The notes: generated from the letters alone by a model not told the origin. A stretch of 64,000 bases of DNA from an uncultured Sphingorhabdus sp. (GCA_937873665.1 CALMYW010000202.1:26473-90472), one strand, 5' to 3'; positions 52,316-61,115 are shown, counted from the first letter of the stretch. Translations and numbers: made by a program.

Positions 52316-53835
52316 AAGTTCGCGCACAAATCGGCAAGGTCTTGAACCTTGATAAATGCATCGGCTGCCACACCTGCTCGGTCACCTGCAAGAATGTTTG
52401 GACCAGCCGCGACGGCATGGAATATGCGTGGTTCAACAATGTCGAGACCAAGCCCGGTATAGGATACCCCAAGGACTGGGAAAACCAGAAGCGCTGGAAC
52501 GGTGGCTGGGATGTGAAAGGCGGTCGGCTGAAGCCGCGCATGGGTGGCAAATGGCGGCTATTGTCGAAGATCTTCGCCAATCCCGATTTGCCTGAAATCG
52601 ACGACTATTACGAACCCTTCACTTTCGACTATTCACACTTACAGCAGGCGAAGGAAAGTCAGGCCTTTCCAACTGCGCGACCCCGTTCGTTGATCACAGG
52701 CGAGCGGATGGAAAAAATCAATTGGGGCCCGAACTGGGAGGAAATCCTGGGCGGCGAATTTTCCAAGCGGTCGGAAGACTATAATTTCGAAGGCGTGCAG
52801 AAGGAAATTTACGGCCAGTTCGAAAATACCTTCATGATGTATCTGCCGCGCCTGTGCGAGCACTGCCTCAACCCCACCTGCGTTGCCGCTTGCCCGTCGG
52901 GGTCGATCTACAAGCGCGAGGAAGATGGCATCGTACTGATTGATCAGGACAAATGCCGCGGCTGGCGCATGTGCGTTTCGGGCTGCCCTTACAAAAAGAT
53001 CTATTACAACTGGAAGACCGGCAAATCCGAAAAGTGCATATTCTGCTATCCGCGCATTGAAGCGGGACAACCGACAGTTTGTTCGGAAACCTGCGTCGGG
53101 CGCATCCGCTATCTGGGCGTGATGCTCTATGATGCGGACCGCATTGAGGAAGCAGCCTCTGCCGAAAATGTTGAGGACCTGTATCAGGCCCAACTCGACA
53201 TCTTCCTCGACCCCAACGATCCGGCGGTTATCGAACAGGCGCGCAAGGATGGCGTGCCCGAAGCTTGGCTCGAAGCGGCGCGCCATTCGCCGGTGTGGAA
53301 GATGGCGATGGAATGGAAAGTCGCCTTCCCGCTGCACCCCGAATATCGGACTCTGCCGATGGTCTGGTATGTCCCGCCATTGTCGCCGATCAGCGCTGCG
53401 GCGAATTCGGGGCAGATTTCGGCCAACAACAATATGCCAGACATTCGTTCCTTGCGGATACCACTTAAATATCTCGCCAACCTGCTGACGGCGGGTGCCA
53501 CAGAGCCCGTGGCGCTGTGCCTGGAACGGATGCTCGCAATGCGCGGTTATATGCGTTCAAAGACGGTCGAGGGTGTGGTCGACGAGAACATCGCCCGGGC
53601 TGTCGGCCTTACGGGCGCGCAGATCGAAGACATGTATCATGTCATGGCGATCGCCAATTATGAGGACCGCTTCGTCATCCCGACCGGCCACCGCGAAGAT
53701 GCTGAGGACATGTACGACGAACGCGGCAGTTGCGGCTTCTCTTTCGGCAATGGCTGCTCAGGCGGAGAAACCAAGACTAACCTGTTTGGCGCCCTCGCGC
53801 GTAAAAAACTGCAAACTCCTACGGAGGTATTCTGA
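52312..53835 (+). CDS. narH: Respiratory nitrate reductase beta subunit
   Basis: The 507-residue product carries electrons from NarI to NarG through Fe-S clusters. Four Cys clusters are visible: CIGCHTCSVTCK near the start, CEHCLNPTCVAACPSG, CRGWRMCVSGCPYKK (with Trp in place of one Cys, which gives the 3Fe-4S centre) and CIFCYPRIEAGQPTVCSETC. This exact arrangement identifies NarH. The start overlaps the narG stop (ATGA) and the stop overlaps narJ by one base, so subunit synthesis is coupled. Confidence 0.97.
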   Translation: MKVRAQIGKVLNLDKCIGCHTCSVTCKNVWTSRDGMEYAWFNNVETKPGIGYPKDWENQKRWNGGWDVKGGRLKPRMGGKWRLLSKIFANPDLPEIDDYYEPFTFDYSHLQQAKESQAFPTARPRSLITGERMEKINWGPNWEEILGGEFSKRSEDYNFEGVQKEIYGQFENTFMMYLPRLCEHCLNPTCVAACPSGSIYKREEDGIVLIDQDKCRGWRMCVSGCPYKKIYYNWKTGKSEKCIFCYPRIEAGQPTVCSETCVGRIRYLGVMLYDADRIEEAASAENVEDLYQAQLDIFLDPNDPAVIEQARKDGVPEAWLEAARHSPVWKMAMEWKVAFPLHPEYRTLPMVWYVPPLSPISAAANSGQISANNNMPDIRSLRIPLKYLANLLTAGATEPVALCLERMLAMRGYMRSKTVEGVVDENIARAVGLTGAQIEDMYHVMAIANYEDRFVIPTGHREDAEDMYDERGSCGFSFGNGCSGGETKTNLFGALARKKLQTPTEVF

Positions 53836-54548
53836 TGGGCACGGTCACTTTACGCGCGCTTTCGGCGCTGCTTCACTATCCCGATACAGACTTGCGCGCT
53901 GCGGTTCCGGAAATCCGGCGGGCGCTATTGCTTGAACGTGTTGTCAGTGAAAAGCAGATGCTTCGGCTCGAACCACTTCTGTTTCGTCTCTCCGGCGGAG
54001 ATCTGATTGCGTTGCAGGAACATTATGTCGAACTGTTCGATCGTGGGCGGACGCACAGCCTGCATCTTTTCGAGCATGTTCATGGCGAAAGCCGTGATCG
54101 GGGACAAGCGATGGTTGATCTGCGCGACCGTTATGTCGCGGCGGGTCTCGATCCGGCTAGCAACGAGCTGCCAGACTATCTGCCCCTGTTCCTCGAATAT
54201 TGTTCGACCTTGCCGAAAGAAGAGGCGCTGGCCGAGCTTTCCGAACCAGGCGCGATCATTGCGACGCTGGCAGACCGGCTCGACGCGCGCGGTACGGATT
54301 ATGCGGGCTTGCTCGCGGTTCTGCGCGATCTCTCCGGAGGCCAAAGCGTTCCGCCCGAAGCGATGATCGTGGTTGAGGACCCCGACGATCTGGAGGCATT
54401 GGACGCAGCTTGGGAAGAAGAACAAATTACCTTCGGCGCAATGGCCCCTTCGGCCCCCGATGCGGCCCCGGCATGTCCGCAGGCGCAGTCCATGGTCAGC
54501 CGTATCCTCGATCCTCTCCACGCAAACCAAACGTCAAGGAGCTTGTGA
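53835..54548 (+). CDS. narJ: Nitrate reductase assembly chaperone
   Basis: The 237-residue product is an all-helical NarJ/TorD-type chaperone that inserts the Mo cofactor into NarG before membrane attachment. The segment VELFDRGRTHSLHLFEHVHGESRDRGQAMVDL is the signature of NarJ, and DYLPLFLEYCSTLP follows as expected. The C-terminal tail is extended and acidic. It lies between narH and narI in the standard order, and narI starts 1 base after its stop. Confidence 0.95.
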   Translation: MGTVTLRALSALLHYPDTDLRAAVPEIRRALLLERVVSEKQMLRLEPLLFRLSGGDLIALQEHYVELFDRGRTHSLHLFEHVHGESRDRGQAMVDLRDRYVAAGLDPASNELPDYLPLFLEYCSTLPKEEALAELSEPGAIIATLADRLDARGTDYAGLLAVLRDLSGGQSVPPEAMIVVEDPDDLEALDAAWEEEQITFGAMAPSAPDAAPACPQAQSMVSRILDPLHANQTSRSL

Positions 54549-54549
54549 C

Positions 54550-55254
54550 ATGGCCGAATTCCTGAATCACATGCTGTTCGGCATATACCCATATATCGCA
54601 CTTGCGGTACTCGCGCTGGGCTCGGTCATTCGATATGATCGTGAACCTTATAGTTGGCGCTCTGGCTCCAGCCAGCTTTTACGGCGAAAGCAATTAATGT
54701 GGGGTTCGGTGCTGTTCCACGCGGGTGTTCTCGTGATTTTCTTTGGACATCTCGGTGGATTGCTGACACCGATCGCGTTGTTTGACGCGTTAGGTATTCC
54801 GCACAGTTCGAAACAGATATTGGCCATCGTTGCGGGCGGTTTGGCGGGTATTTTAGCCTTTGCCGGAGCAACATTGCTACTACATCGCCGCCTGTTCGAT
54901 CCGCGTATCCGCAACACCTCCAGTTTCAGCGACATCATGATCCTGGTGCTGCTCTGGCTGCAACTGGTGCTGGGTCTGGGGACCATTCCGGTGTCGATGA
55001 ATCATCTCGATGGCCATGAAATGGTCAAGTTCATGACCTGGGCGCAAGGGATATTCACCTTTCAAGGCGACGCGTCTTCTTATGTCGCTGACGCACACAT
55101 CATTTTCAAAACGCATCTGGTGCTCGGCCTGACGATCCTGTTGTTGTTCCCTTTCACACGCCTTGTTCACATGCTTTCAGCGCCTGTGCGCTATGTCTGG
55201 CGTCCTGGTTATCAGGTCGTGCGCTCGCGCAAACTGGGGCTGCGTCATGGCTGA
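54550..55254 (+). CDS. narI: Respiratory nitrate reductase gamma subunit
   Basis: The 234-residue product is the five-helix membrane cytochrome b subunit that takes electrons from quinol. It begins MAEFLNHMLFGIYPYIALAVLALGSVIRYDREPYSWRSGSSQLL, as NarI proteins do. His residues in LFHAGVLVIFFGHLGG and in the later helices (DAHIIFKTHLVLG, FTRLVHMLSAP) provide the two haem b sites. ATG 54550 is chosen because it starts the family's conserved block. The upstream in-frame extension overlaps narJ. The next gene begins 8 bases before its stop. Confidence 0.96.
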   Translation: MAEFLNHMLFGIYPYIALAVLALGSVIRYDREPYSWRSGSSQLLRRKQLMWGSVLFHAGVLVIFFGHLGGLLTPIALFDALGIPHSSKQILAIVAGGLAGILAFAGATLLLHRRLFDPRIRNTSSFSDIMILVLLWLQLVLGLGTIPVSMNHLDGHEMVKFMTWAQGIFTFQGDASSYVADAHIIFKTHLVLGLTILLLFPFTRLVHMLSAPVRYVWRPGYQVVRSRKLGLRHG

Positions 55255-56059
55255 TGTCCTCGAGCACCCTTGCGTCACCGTGAATGGCAGAGAGATTGAC
55301 GCTGCATTGATTGCGGCCGAAGTTCAGAACCATCCGGCACCCGATCCCAATCAGGCCTGGGAGGCCGCTGCACGAGCGCTTGTCCTGCGTCAATTGCTTC
55401 TTGATGAAGCCGACAGGCTGGAAATCATGAGCGTTGGCCTTGTCGACGCTGAAGGGCGCAAGCTGGCGGATGAAGATGCACGGATAGAAGCGCTGCTAGA
55501 ACAGGAAGTGCAATGCCCGCATGCCGATGAAACGGTCACCCAGCGCTTTTACACCCAGCATAGCGATCGGTTCAGGTCACCAACTTTGGTGGAGGCCGAA
55601 CATATTCTGTTCGCCGCCTCTCCCACCGACAGCTTGGCCTATGGGCTTGCAACCGGTGATGCGCGCACCACGATACGTACGCTTCAGGCACAGCCCGGGC
55701 TTTTTGCGGAATTGGCGCTGAAGCATTCGGCCTGTCCTTCCAAGGAACAGGGCGGGAATTTGGGGCAGATCGGGCCAGGACAAACGGTAGAAGAGTTTGA
55801 AGATGTGCTGTTCGGGCTTGATGAGGGCATGCTGCATCCAGAGCCCGTGAAGACACGCTTTGGTGTCCATGTCATCCGCGCCGGTCGGCGTGTCGAAGGC
55901 CAGCAATTGCCCTTCGATCTGGTTCAAGAAAAGATCGCCCAATATCTGGAGGAGGCCAGTTGGCGGCGCGCTGTAACCCAATATCTCTCCATACTGGCGT
56001 CACAGGCGAACATTGAGGGTATAGATGTGGGCAGCACAGACGGGCCGCTGGTGCAGTGA
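55247..56059 (+). CDS. Parvulin-type peptidyl-prolyl isomerase (NifM-like) of the nar operon
   Basis: The 270-residue product has a helical N-terminal region (about 1-110) and a parvulin domain (about 115-225) with VEAEHILFAASPTD, FAELALKHSACPSKEQGGNLGQIGPGQTVEEFEDVLF and TRFGVHVIRAGRR. No signal peptide is seen, so it is likely cytoplasmic. A similar isomerase gene follows narI in Pseudomonas nar operons and is thought to help fold the reductase. The start ATG 55247 overlaps the narI stop by 8 bases and its stop overlaps the moaA start, which ties it tightly into the operon. Confidence 0.9.
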   Translation: MADVLEHPCVTVNGREIDAALIAAEVQNHPAPDPNQAWEAAARALVLRQLLLDEADRLEIMSVGLVDAEGRKLADEDARIEALLEQEVQCPHADETVTQRFYTQHSDRFRSPTLVEAEHILFAASPTDSLAYGLATGDARTTIRTLQAQPGLFAELALKHSACPSKEQGGNLGQIGPGQTVEEFEDVLFGLDEGMLHPEPVKTRFGVHVIRAGRRVEGQQLPFDLVQEKIAQYLEEASWRRAVTQYLSILASQANIEGIDVGSTDGPLVQ

Positions 56060-57069
56060 CGGACAGATTGTCTAGCACTGCCGATTTGCAAACGCTCGCG
56101 GACAGCCACGGTCGCCGTTTTGAATATCTGCGGCTGTCGCTGACTGACGTCTGCAATTTCCGCTGCAGCTATTGCCTTCCCGATGGCTATAGCAAGGCGA
56201 AGGGGACACCCACAAATCTCGCGGTCGATGAAATCCAAAGGCTTGTTTCGGCCTTCGCCAAATTGGGACTTTGGAAAGTCCGGCTTACCGGCGGCGAACC
56301 GACGTTGCGCCAAGAATTTCTCGAAATCGCGCGGGCGGTATCGGGTATTGACGGAATTCGTCAAGTTGCCGTGACGACCAATGGCTATCGGTTGGTCGAA
56401 CGTGCGCAAAGCTATGCGGATGCAGGAATTAGGGCGATCAATGTCAGCATGGATTCATTGAAACCCGAACGGTTCCGCTCGATTACCGGCCATAACAGGC
56501 TATCCGAAATTCTTCGCGGCATCGAAGCCTGCAAGCAGGCGGGGATCGCAAGCGTGAAACTCAATTCCGTCTTGTTGAGTGGATTGAACGATGATGAACT
56601 CGACGACTTCATCGCTTTTGTCTCCGAGCAAGACCTGACACTGCGCTTCATCGAAGTGATGCGGACCAATGACAATCCAGCCTTTTTCACGGCACATCAT
56701 CTGCCAGGTACATTTGTCACTGCTCGGCTCGAGTCGCTTGGCTGGCAAAAGCAGATGCGATCTGAAGGGGCGGGCCCAGCGATTGAATATGCTAGTCCGC
56801 AAGGCTCTGGACGGATTGGTATCATTGCGCCTTATTCAAAGGATTTTTGCGCCAGCTGTAACCGATTGCGCGTTTCTGCGACAGGTAAGCTGCATCTTTG
56901 CCTGTTCGGCGACGCGGGCATTGATCTACGCCCCCTGCTACAACGAGACGGTCAAGCAAAGGAGCTGATCGAGCGACTGCAACGGCTGGTTATGACCAAA
57001 GCGCCCGCGCATCTATTGCACCAGGGCAATAGCGGTGCGACACCGCATCTTGCTTCGATAGGGGGATGA
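56056..57069 (+). CDS. moaA: GTP 3',8-cyclase, molybdenum cofactor biosynthesis
   Basis: The 337-residue product is MoaA, a radical-SAM enzyme that starts Mo-cofactor synthesis from GTP. Radical SAM Cys33, Cys37 and Cys40 lie in DVCNFRCSYCLPDG. The C-terminal second cluster is in FCASCNRLRVSATGKLHLCLFG. The terminal GG expected for the activity is present (ASIGG). The start is GTG 56056, overlapping the previous stop (GTGA). Its presence in the nar operon supplies cofactor on demand for NarG. Confidence 0.95.
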   Translation: MTDRLSSTADLQTLADSHGRRFEYLRLSLTDVCNFRCSYCLPDGYSKAKGTPTNLAVDEIQRLVSAFAKLGLWKVRLTGGEPTLRQEFLEIARAVSGIDGIRQVAVTTNGYRLVERAQSYADAGIRAINVSMDSLKPERFRSITGHNRLSEILRGIEACKQAGIASVKLNSVLLSGLNDDELDDFIAFVSEQDLTLRFIEVMRTNDNPAFFTAHHLPGTFVTARLESLGWQKQMRSEGAGPAIEYASPQGSGRIGIIAPYSKDFCASCNRLRVSATGKLHLCLFGDAGIDLRPLLQRDGQAKELIERLQRLVMTKAPAHLLHQGNSGATPHLASIGG

Positions 57070-57071
57070 TT

Positions 57072-57608
57072 ATGGCCGGGATAAATGAGAGCCTAACCTT
57101 TTACCCGCTCGGTGTCGCGGTGCTGACGATTTCCGATACGCGCAATGAAGAGACCGATACGTCTGGTGCTTTGCTTGTTGAGCGGCTGACGGGGGCCGGA
57201 CACAATCTGCGCGACCGTGCGATCGTACGGGACGATGTCGATGCCATTCAGGCGGTCTTGCAGCGCTGGATTGCCAATCCGGAAATCGAAATCATCCTTA
57301 CCACGGGCGGCACCGGATTTTCGCCACGCGATAACACGCCCGAAGCGGTCAAGCCGTTGCTCCGCCGCGAAATGGACGGCTTTGCCATAGCCTTTCAGCA
57401 AAAAAGCCTGCAGACAGTTGGCGTGGCCGCAATGCAATCGCGGGCATTTGCAGGGCAGGCGGGTGATTGTTTCATCTTTTGCGTCCCCGGATCCACCGGC
57501 GCCTGCCGTGATGCATGGGACGGCTTGCTGGAGCTGGAGTTCGACAGCCGCCACAAGCCTTGTTCGATCGCGGGGGCATTGCCCAGGCTGCGCGATGTCT
57601 GTTCATAG
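57072..57608 (+). CDS. MoaB/MogA-family molybdopterin adenylyltransferase
   Basis: The 178-residue product has the MoCF_biosynth domain: VAVLTISDTRNEETDTSG at the start and the substrate-binding IILTTGGTGFSPRDNTPEA. A Gly-rich VPGSTGACRDAWDGLL near the end is also typical. Family members adenylylate molybdopterin before molybdenum insertion (MogA, and MoaB in some bacteria). MoaB or MogA cannot be decided here. M at 57072 has GGGG upstream at suitable spacing; ATG 57066 overlaps the moaA stop. It is the last gene of the nar operon. Confidence 0.9.
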   Translation: MAGINESLTFYPLGVAVLTISDTRNEETDTSGALLVERLTGAGHNLRDRAIVRDDVDAIQAVLQRWIANPEIEIILTTGGTGFSPRDNTPEAVKPLLRREMDGFAIAFQQKSLQTVGVAAMQSRAFAGQAGDCFIFCVPGSTGACRDAWDGLLELEFDSRHKPCSIAGALPRLRDVCS

Positions 57609-57844
57609 CTGAAGGCCCGCATGCTCTCCGATACGTATGTCGGGGGACTTTAGCTCAGTTGATATCGGAGGCCGCTAGCTAGGCACCTACAAGTGAGTGA
57701 ACTGAAACGGAATTAGGATCTCTGTCATCACAACGATAAAATATGGTCGTGAACGGACGTCCGGAAAGCCTAAGGTTCGAATGAAAAGCAGACGGTCCGG
57801 ATCGTCGAATAAAGCCGACGTTGCTACAACAAGCTGTCCATATG

Positions 57845-58417
57845 TTAACAGCGAGAGACGCGTTGAATGGCCGAACGGCTTACGCCAAACTCTTTGGCTA
57901 ATACACCTAGTGAAGCGCCCTCCTTTCGCCGCGACCGGATTTTCTCCTGTTGGTCCGAAGTCAGACTACGGGGACGGCCGAGTTTCTTGCCTTGAGCCTT
58001 GGCACGCTTCAGTCCGGCTTGTGTTCGTTCGATGAGTAAATCTCGTTCAAACTCGGCAACTGCTGAGATCACCGCCATTGTCATTTTGCCTGCGGCGCTA
58101 GCCAGATCAACGCCACCTAAAGCTAGGCAGTGAACTCGGACCTGCATTCTGGCTAGCTGCTCCACCGTTGCGCGCACGTCCATTGCATTCCTACCTAATC
58201 GATCAAGTTTGGTGACAATTAAGACATCATCCCAATCAAGCTTATCGACTAGCCGCCTAAAGCCCTTACGCTCCATAGCAGAGGTGGAACCGGATGCGGT
58301 TTCAGCAATAACCCGCCTTGGCTCGATATTGAAGCCAGCTGCTTCGATTTCATGGATTTGGGTGTCGAGTGATTGATCAGCAGTACTAACGCGGCAATAT
58401 GCAAAAACGCGTGACAC
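57845..58417 (-). CDS. Serine recombinase (resolvase/invertase family)
   Basis: The 190-residue product is a small serine recombinase. The catalytic Ser11 lies in VFAYCRVSTADQ, followed by LIVTKLDRLGRNAMD, the E-helix region AEFERDLLIERTQAGLKRAKAQGKKLGRP and a C-terminal helix-turn-helix (LGVLAKEFGVSRSAIQRV). The length is normal for Tn3-type resolvases and DNA invertases. GTG 58417 is chosen because AGGAG lies 5 nt upstream; GTG 58423 is too close to it. No transposase gene is nearby, so it may be the remnant of a transposon. Three direct decamers upstream (58427-58513) may be parts of a res-type site. Confidence 0.9.
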   Translation of the reverse strand: MSRVFAYCRVSTADQSLDTQIHEIEAAGFNIEPRRVIAETASGSTSAMERKGFRRLVDKLDWDDVLIVTKLDRLGRNAMDVRATVEQLARMQVRVHCLALGGVDLASAAGKMTMAVISAVAEFERDLLIERTQAGLKRAKAQGKKLGRPRSLTSDQQEKIRSRRKEGASLGVLAKEFGVSRSAIQRVSRC

Positions 58418-58423
58418 GATCAC

Positions 58424-58693
58424 TCCTGTATCGAAATCGTAGCTTGAATGTTATGTGCTGCATTGAAATTCGTCAAGCTAAATTGCGTTACAATTCAGAT
58501 GCTTGTATTGAAAACGCTCGTTTTCGTTACACGTCATTTCAAAGGATGTATTACGAATGCGGGGTACTAAGGAGGCAGTTTTGTTGGACGATCCGGAAAG
58601 TCTCCTTTCAGGACCGCAAATTGGGATAGCGGACATTTTCATGCATAGTTGAGGCAAACTCCCCGTGGCCATTCCGGCCACAGGAGAAGTGTC
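58424..58693. other. A/T-rich non-coding stretch with direct decamers upstream of the serine recombinase
   Basis: The decamer TG[TC]AT[TC]GAAA occurs three times in direct orientation, at 58427-58436, 58459-58468 and 58504-58513, just upstream of the recombinase start. Spacing and position resemble the subsites of a resolvase recombination site, though I cannot align it with a known res. Further right, GTGGCC-ATTCC-GGCCAC forms a small perfect hairpin (58666-58682). No gene is supported in this stretch. Confidence 0.5.
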
Positions 58694-58756
58694 ATGGGAC
58701 ATTTAGACCTCGAAGGCATTCTAGATACCGATGTCGATCACAAAACCCCAAAATAA
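58694..58756 (+). CDS. Possible 20-residue small ORF
   Basis: An ATG with AGGAG 7 nt upstream opens a short frame encoding MGHLDLEGILDTDVDHKTPK, an acidic 20-residue peptide, then TAA. A small GTGGCC/GGCCAC hairpin directly precedes the ribosome-binding site. The frame ends 3 bases before the stop of the convergent enoyl-CoA hydratase. It could be a leader peptide, a truncated start of a lost transposon gene, or chance. I do not recognise the peptide. Confidence 0.3.
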   Translation: MGHLDLEGILDTDVDHKTPK

Positions 58757-58759
58757 ACT

Positions 58760-59572
58760 TTAGCCACCTACGAACTTTGCCGGGCGCTTCTCAAGGAAGT
58801 GCGCAACGCCCTCCTTGAAATCTGCGCTTTTCAGGCTTTCCCGCATTTCCTCATCGGCTTCCTGCATCGAGGTTGCGAGATCGACGAACAGGGCGTCCCA
58901 CAGCTGGCGCTTCATGATGCGGGTCGAGCGCGGAGAGACATTCGCCGCCAGGTTCTCGGCATATTCGCGTGCCTCGTCCAGCAGCCGTTCGGGGGCGCAG
59001 ACCCGGTCTGCCAGGCCGATGCGGTATGCCTCGTCGCCATCTACTCGACGCGAGGAGAACATCAGGTCCAGTGCACGGCTATGTCCCACCAATCGCGTCA
59101 GCATCCAGCTGGTGCCATGTTCCGCGATCAGGCCGCGCCGCGAGAATGATGTCACAAATGCCGCGTTGCTGGAGGCAAACCGCAAATCGCAGAACAGCAG
59201 AAGCGCAAGCCCCAGCCCGGCCGCCGCACCGTTGACCGCGGCAATAATCGGCTTGCCGACCGACGGCAGCCAGGTCATCGGATGCTGGAAATCTTCGCGG
59301 GCCGCCGGGTCAAGCGGGGTGAACGATTTGCTTGGGGTCTTGCCGCTCGAGGTCATTCCATCCAGCGCGTTCATGTCGACGCCCGAGCAGAACCCCTTGC
59401 CCGCGCCGGTCACGATAATCGCACGCACCTGCGGATCGTTGTTCGCCTGCTCCATGGCCTGGCGGAATTCTGCCGCCATGGTCGGGGTCCAGGCGTTCAG
59501 GCGCTCTGGCCGGTTCAGCGTGATGGTGGCGACCGCGCGGATCACATCATAACAAATCTGCGAATAGGTCAC
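58760..59572 (-). CDS. Enoyl-CoA hydratase/isomerase family protein
   Basis: The 270-residue product is a crotonase-fold protein: VATITLNRPERLNAWTPTM, the oxyanion-hole regions GKGFCSGVDMNAL and AAVNGAAAGLGLALLLFCDLRFAS, then FSRRGLIAEHGTSWMLTRLVG, with a Glu at a position often used in catalysis. Members hydrate, isomerise or cleave CoA thioesters. It is the last gene of a five-gene minus-strand operon led by a Baeyer-Villiger-type monooxygenase, 40 bp after the VOC gene. It probably acts on the CoA ester derived from the opened oxygenation product. Confidence 0.9.
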   Translation of the reverse strand: MTYSQICYDVIRAVATITLNRPERLNAWTPTMAAEFRQAMEQANNDPQVRAIIVTGAGKGFCSGVDMNALDGMTSSGKTPSKSFTPLDPAAREDFQHPMTWLPSVGKPIIAAVNGAAAGLGLALLLFCDLRFASSNAAFVTSFSRRGLIAEHGTSWMLTRLVGHSRALDLMFSSRRVDGDEAYRIGLADRVCAPERLLDEAREYAENLAANVSPRSTRIMKRQLWDALFVDLATSMQEADEEMRESLKSADFKEGVAHFLEKRPAKFVGG

Positions 59573-59612
59573 TGGTTATCCTCTCGTGTATCAGGCGCTT
59601 TGATGCAGGCTA

Positions 59613-60356
59613 TCAAACCAGCCGAATAGTCACGCCGAACAGTGCGATATTCCCCTCACTGGTCAGGCAGCCGTGCCGAACAGCGTTTTCGCGCAGCTGC
59701 GCGGCGCGGGCGGAGTGCAGGTCGAAGGCTTGGAATCCTTCACTGCCGTTGCCTGCTGGGGCCGCAAACCGCAGCTCGCCTTCATCCAGGCCGATGCGGC
59801 TTGCATGATCGCAATGTTCCATCGGGCGACCGAGAATTTCCCCCCAGCGCCCCGCCATGCCCTGCGGGTCGAGCGCGCTCATTTCAATCCCGGTAATGGC
59901 CTCGTCATGGGTAGCGGACTTTTGCCAGTCGGGGCCGCCCCATTCCCAGTCGGGCCAGCGCGGCATGTAATCGATGGACAGCAGGGTTCCGCCAACATCC
60001 TTGGGATGCAGGTGCATGAAGCCCGCGCCATTGCGGTCCAACTGATCCGCCACGCGCACACCCGCAGCATCAATTCGCGCGCGCGCTTCGTCTGCCCCGT
60101 CGGTTTGAAGAATGACCATATAGCCGCAGTCACCGCCTTGCTTGGCCAGCAAGCGCCCGACGGTGGTGTTTTCGGTGATCGGCGATACGAATTCCAGAAA
60201 GGTGTTGTCGATCGCATAGACCGCATTGCGCAGCCCGTAACGCACGATTGCCGGGTCTTGATAGGCTGAGCCCAGGCCAAGAATCTGGCTGGCCTGCAAT
60301 GTTGCAACTTCAAGGTCAGTTACGGCGAGTGCAATCTGGCGCAGGCGCAGTTTCAT
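59613..60356 (-). CDS. VOC-fold (glyoxalase-like) protein
   Basis: The 247-residue product starts MKLRLRQIALAVTDLEVATLQASQILGLG, a glyoxalase-like VOC domain, and continues with a second, less conserved domain (DEAITGIEMSALDPQGMAGRWGEILGR). It is about twice the length of a single VOC domain. It lies between a Crp-family regulator and enoyl-CoA hydratase in a catabolic operon, so it may be a lyase, hydrolase or dioxygenase-like step in the pathway. Substrate is unknown. Confidence 0.75.
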   Translation of the reverse strand: MKLRLRQIALAVTDLEVATLQASQILGLGSAYQDPAIVRYGLRNAVYAIDNTFLEFVSPITENTTVGRLLAKQGGDCGYMVILQTDGADEARARIDAAGVRVADQLDRNGAGFMHLHPKDVGGTLLSIDYMPRWPDWEWGGPDWQKSATHDEAITGIEMSALDPQGMAGRWGEILGRPMEHCDHASRIGLDEGELRFAAPAGNGSEGFQAFDLHSARAAQLRENAVRHGCLTSEGNIALFGVTIRLV

Positions 60357-60394
60357 CTTGGTACTCCGGTAGTTTGGAGCAGGACCATAGCGCT

Positions 60395-61078
60395 TTATCC
60401 TTCGTCACGTTCCGTGAGCAACCGCAGCGCTTCAGGATCGAGGACTGTCAGGCTGCGGTAAGCAACTTCTATGGCGCCGCCTCGCTCCCATTGCTTGAGC
60501 AGGCGGTTGATGCTTTGCCGCGATGCGCCGAGCATCTGGCTCATTTCCTCTTGCGAGAAGCGGAGCGTGACCGGGTGATGTGGTCCTGCCGCTGCAAGCT
60601 CCCGCCCATGCGCCTGCAGCACTTCCCGCGCCAGGCGGGCGGGCAAGGGGCGCAGCACGGTATCGTCCATCCGGCTGAGTATCATGCGATACCGCCTCCC
60701 CATCATGGCCAGGAATTGCAGCAAGAAATCCGGCCGGTGGTCGACAAGCTGGTGGACTGCTGCAGCCGGGACGATCAGCACAGCGCTGGCAACAATCGCC
60801 ATGGCGTCATTTCCGCGCGGCTCTCCCGAAAACAGGGAGGCTTCGCCGAACCACTGGTTTTGAGTCACCATGCTGAGAACGGATTCCCGGCCCTCGGGGC
60901 TGGTCACGCTGAGGCGCAGTACTCCCTCTTCAACGCAGAACAGCGCATCGGGCACGGACCCGAACGCATAAAGCTGCTCACCCCTGCCAAGCAGTCGGCG
61001 GCGGGCATGCTGGCGCAGCGCAGCATCGAGCTCCGGGCTTAATATTCCTGGATCGTGCTGGGCCCTGTCTTTTTGCAA
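60395..61078 (-). CDS. Crp/Fnr-family transcriptional regulator
   Basis: The 227-residue product has a cyclic-nucleotide-type sensor domain (about 25-140, LFCVEEGVLRLSVTSPEGRESVLSMV and GNDAMAIVASAVLIVPAA) and a Crp winged helix-turn-helix (about 165-210, LRFSQEEMSQMLGASRQSINRLLKQWERGGAIEV). There are no FNR-type Cys. The start is probably TTG 61078, since no ATG or GTG precedes the conserved domain; AAGGA lies about 9 nt upstream. It sits inside the monooxygenase operon, so it likely regulates it. Whether it binds the large palindrome at 63627-63663 is untested, since that site does not look like a Crp consensus. Confidence 0.85.
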   Translation of the reverse strand: MQKDRAQHDPGILSPELDAALRQHARRRLLGRGEQLYAFGSVPDALFCVEEGVLRLSVTSPEGRESVLSMVTQNQWFGEASLFSGEPRGNDAMAIVASAVLIVPAAAVHQLVDHRPDFLLQFLAMMGRRYRMILSRMDDTVLRPLPARLAREVLQAHGRELAAAGPHHPVTLRFSQEEMSQMLGASRQSINRLLKQWERGGAIEVAYRSLTVLDPEALRLLTERDEG

Positions 61079-61115
61079 CTGCCGATATCCTTGATCCGCC
61101 TGCGAGGGCCAGCAT

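Noticed and set aside
57648..57790. tRNA-like pieces: TTTAGCTCAGTTG near 57651 and GGTTCGAAT near 57773
   Set aside because: The pieces are too far apart, the D-stem does not close, and no matching 3' acceptor strand exists. At most it is the remnant of a tRNA attachment site.
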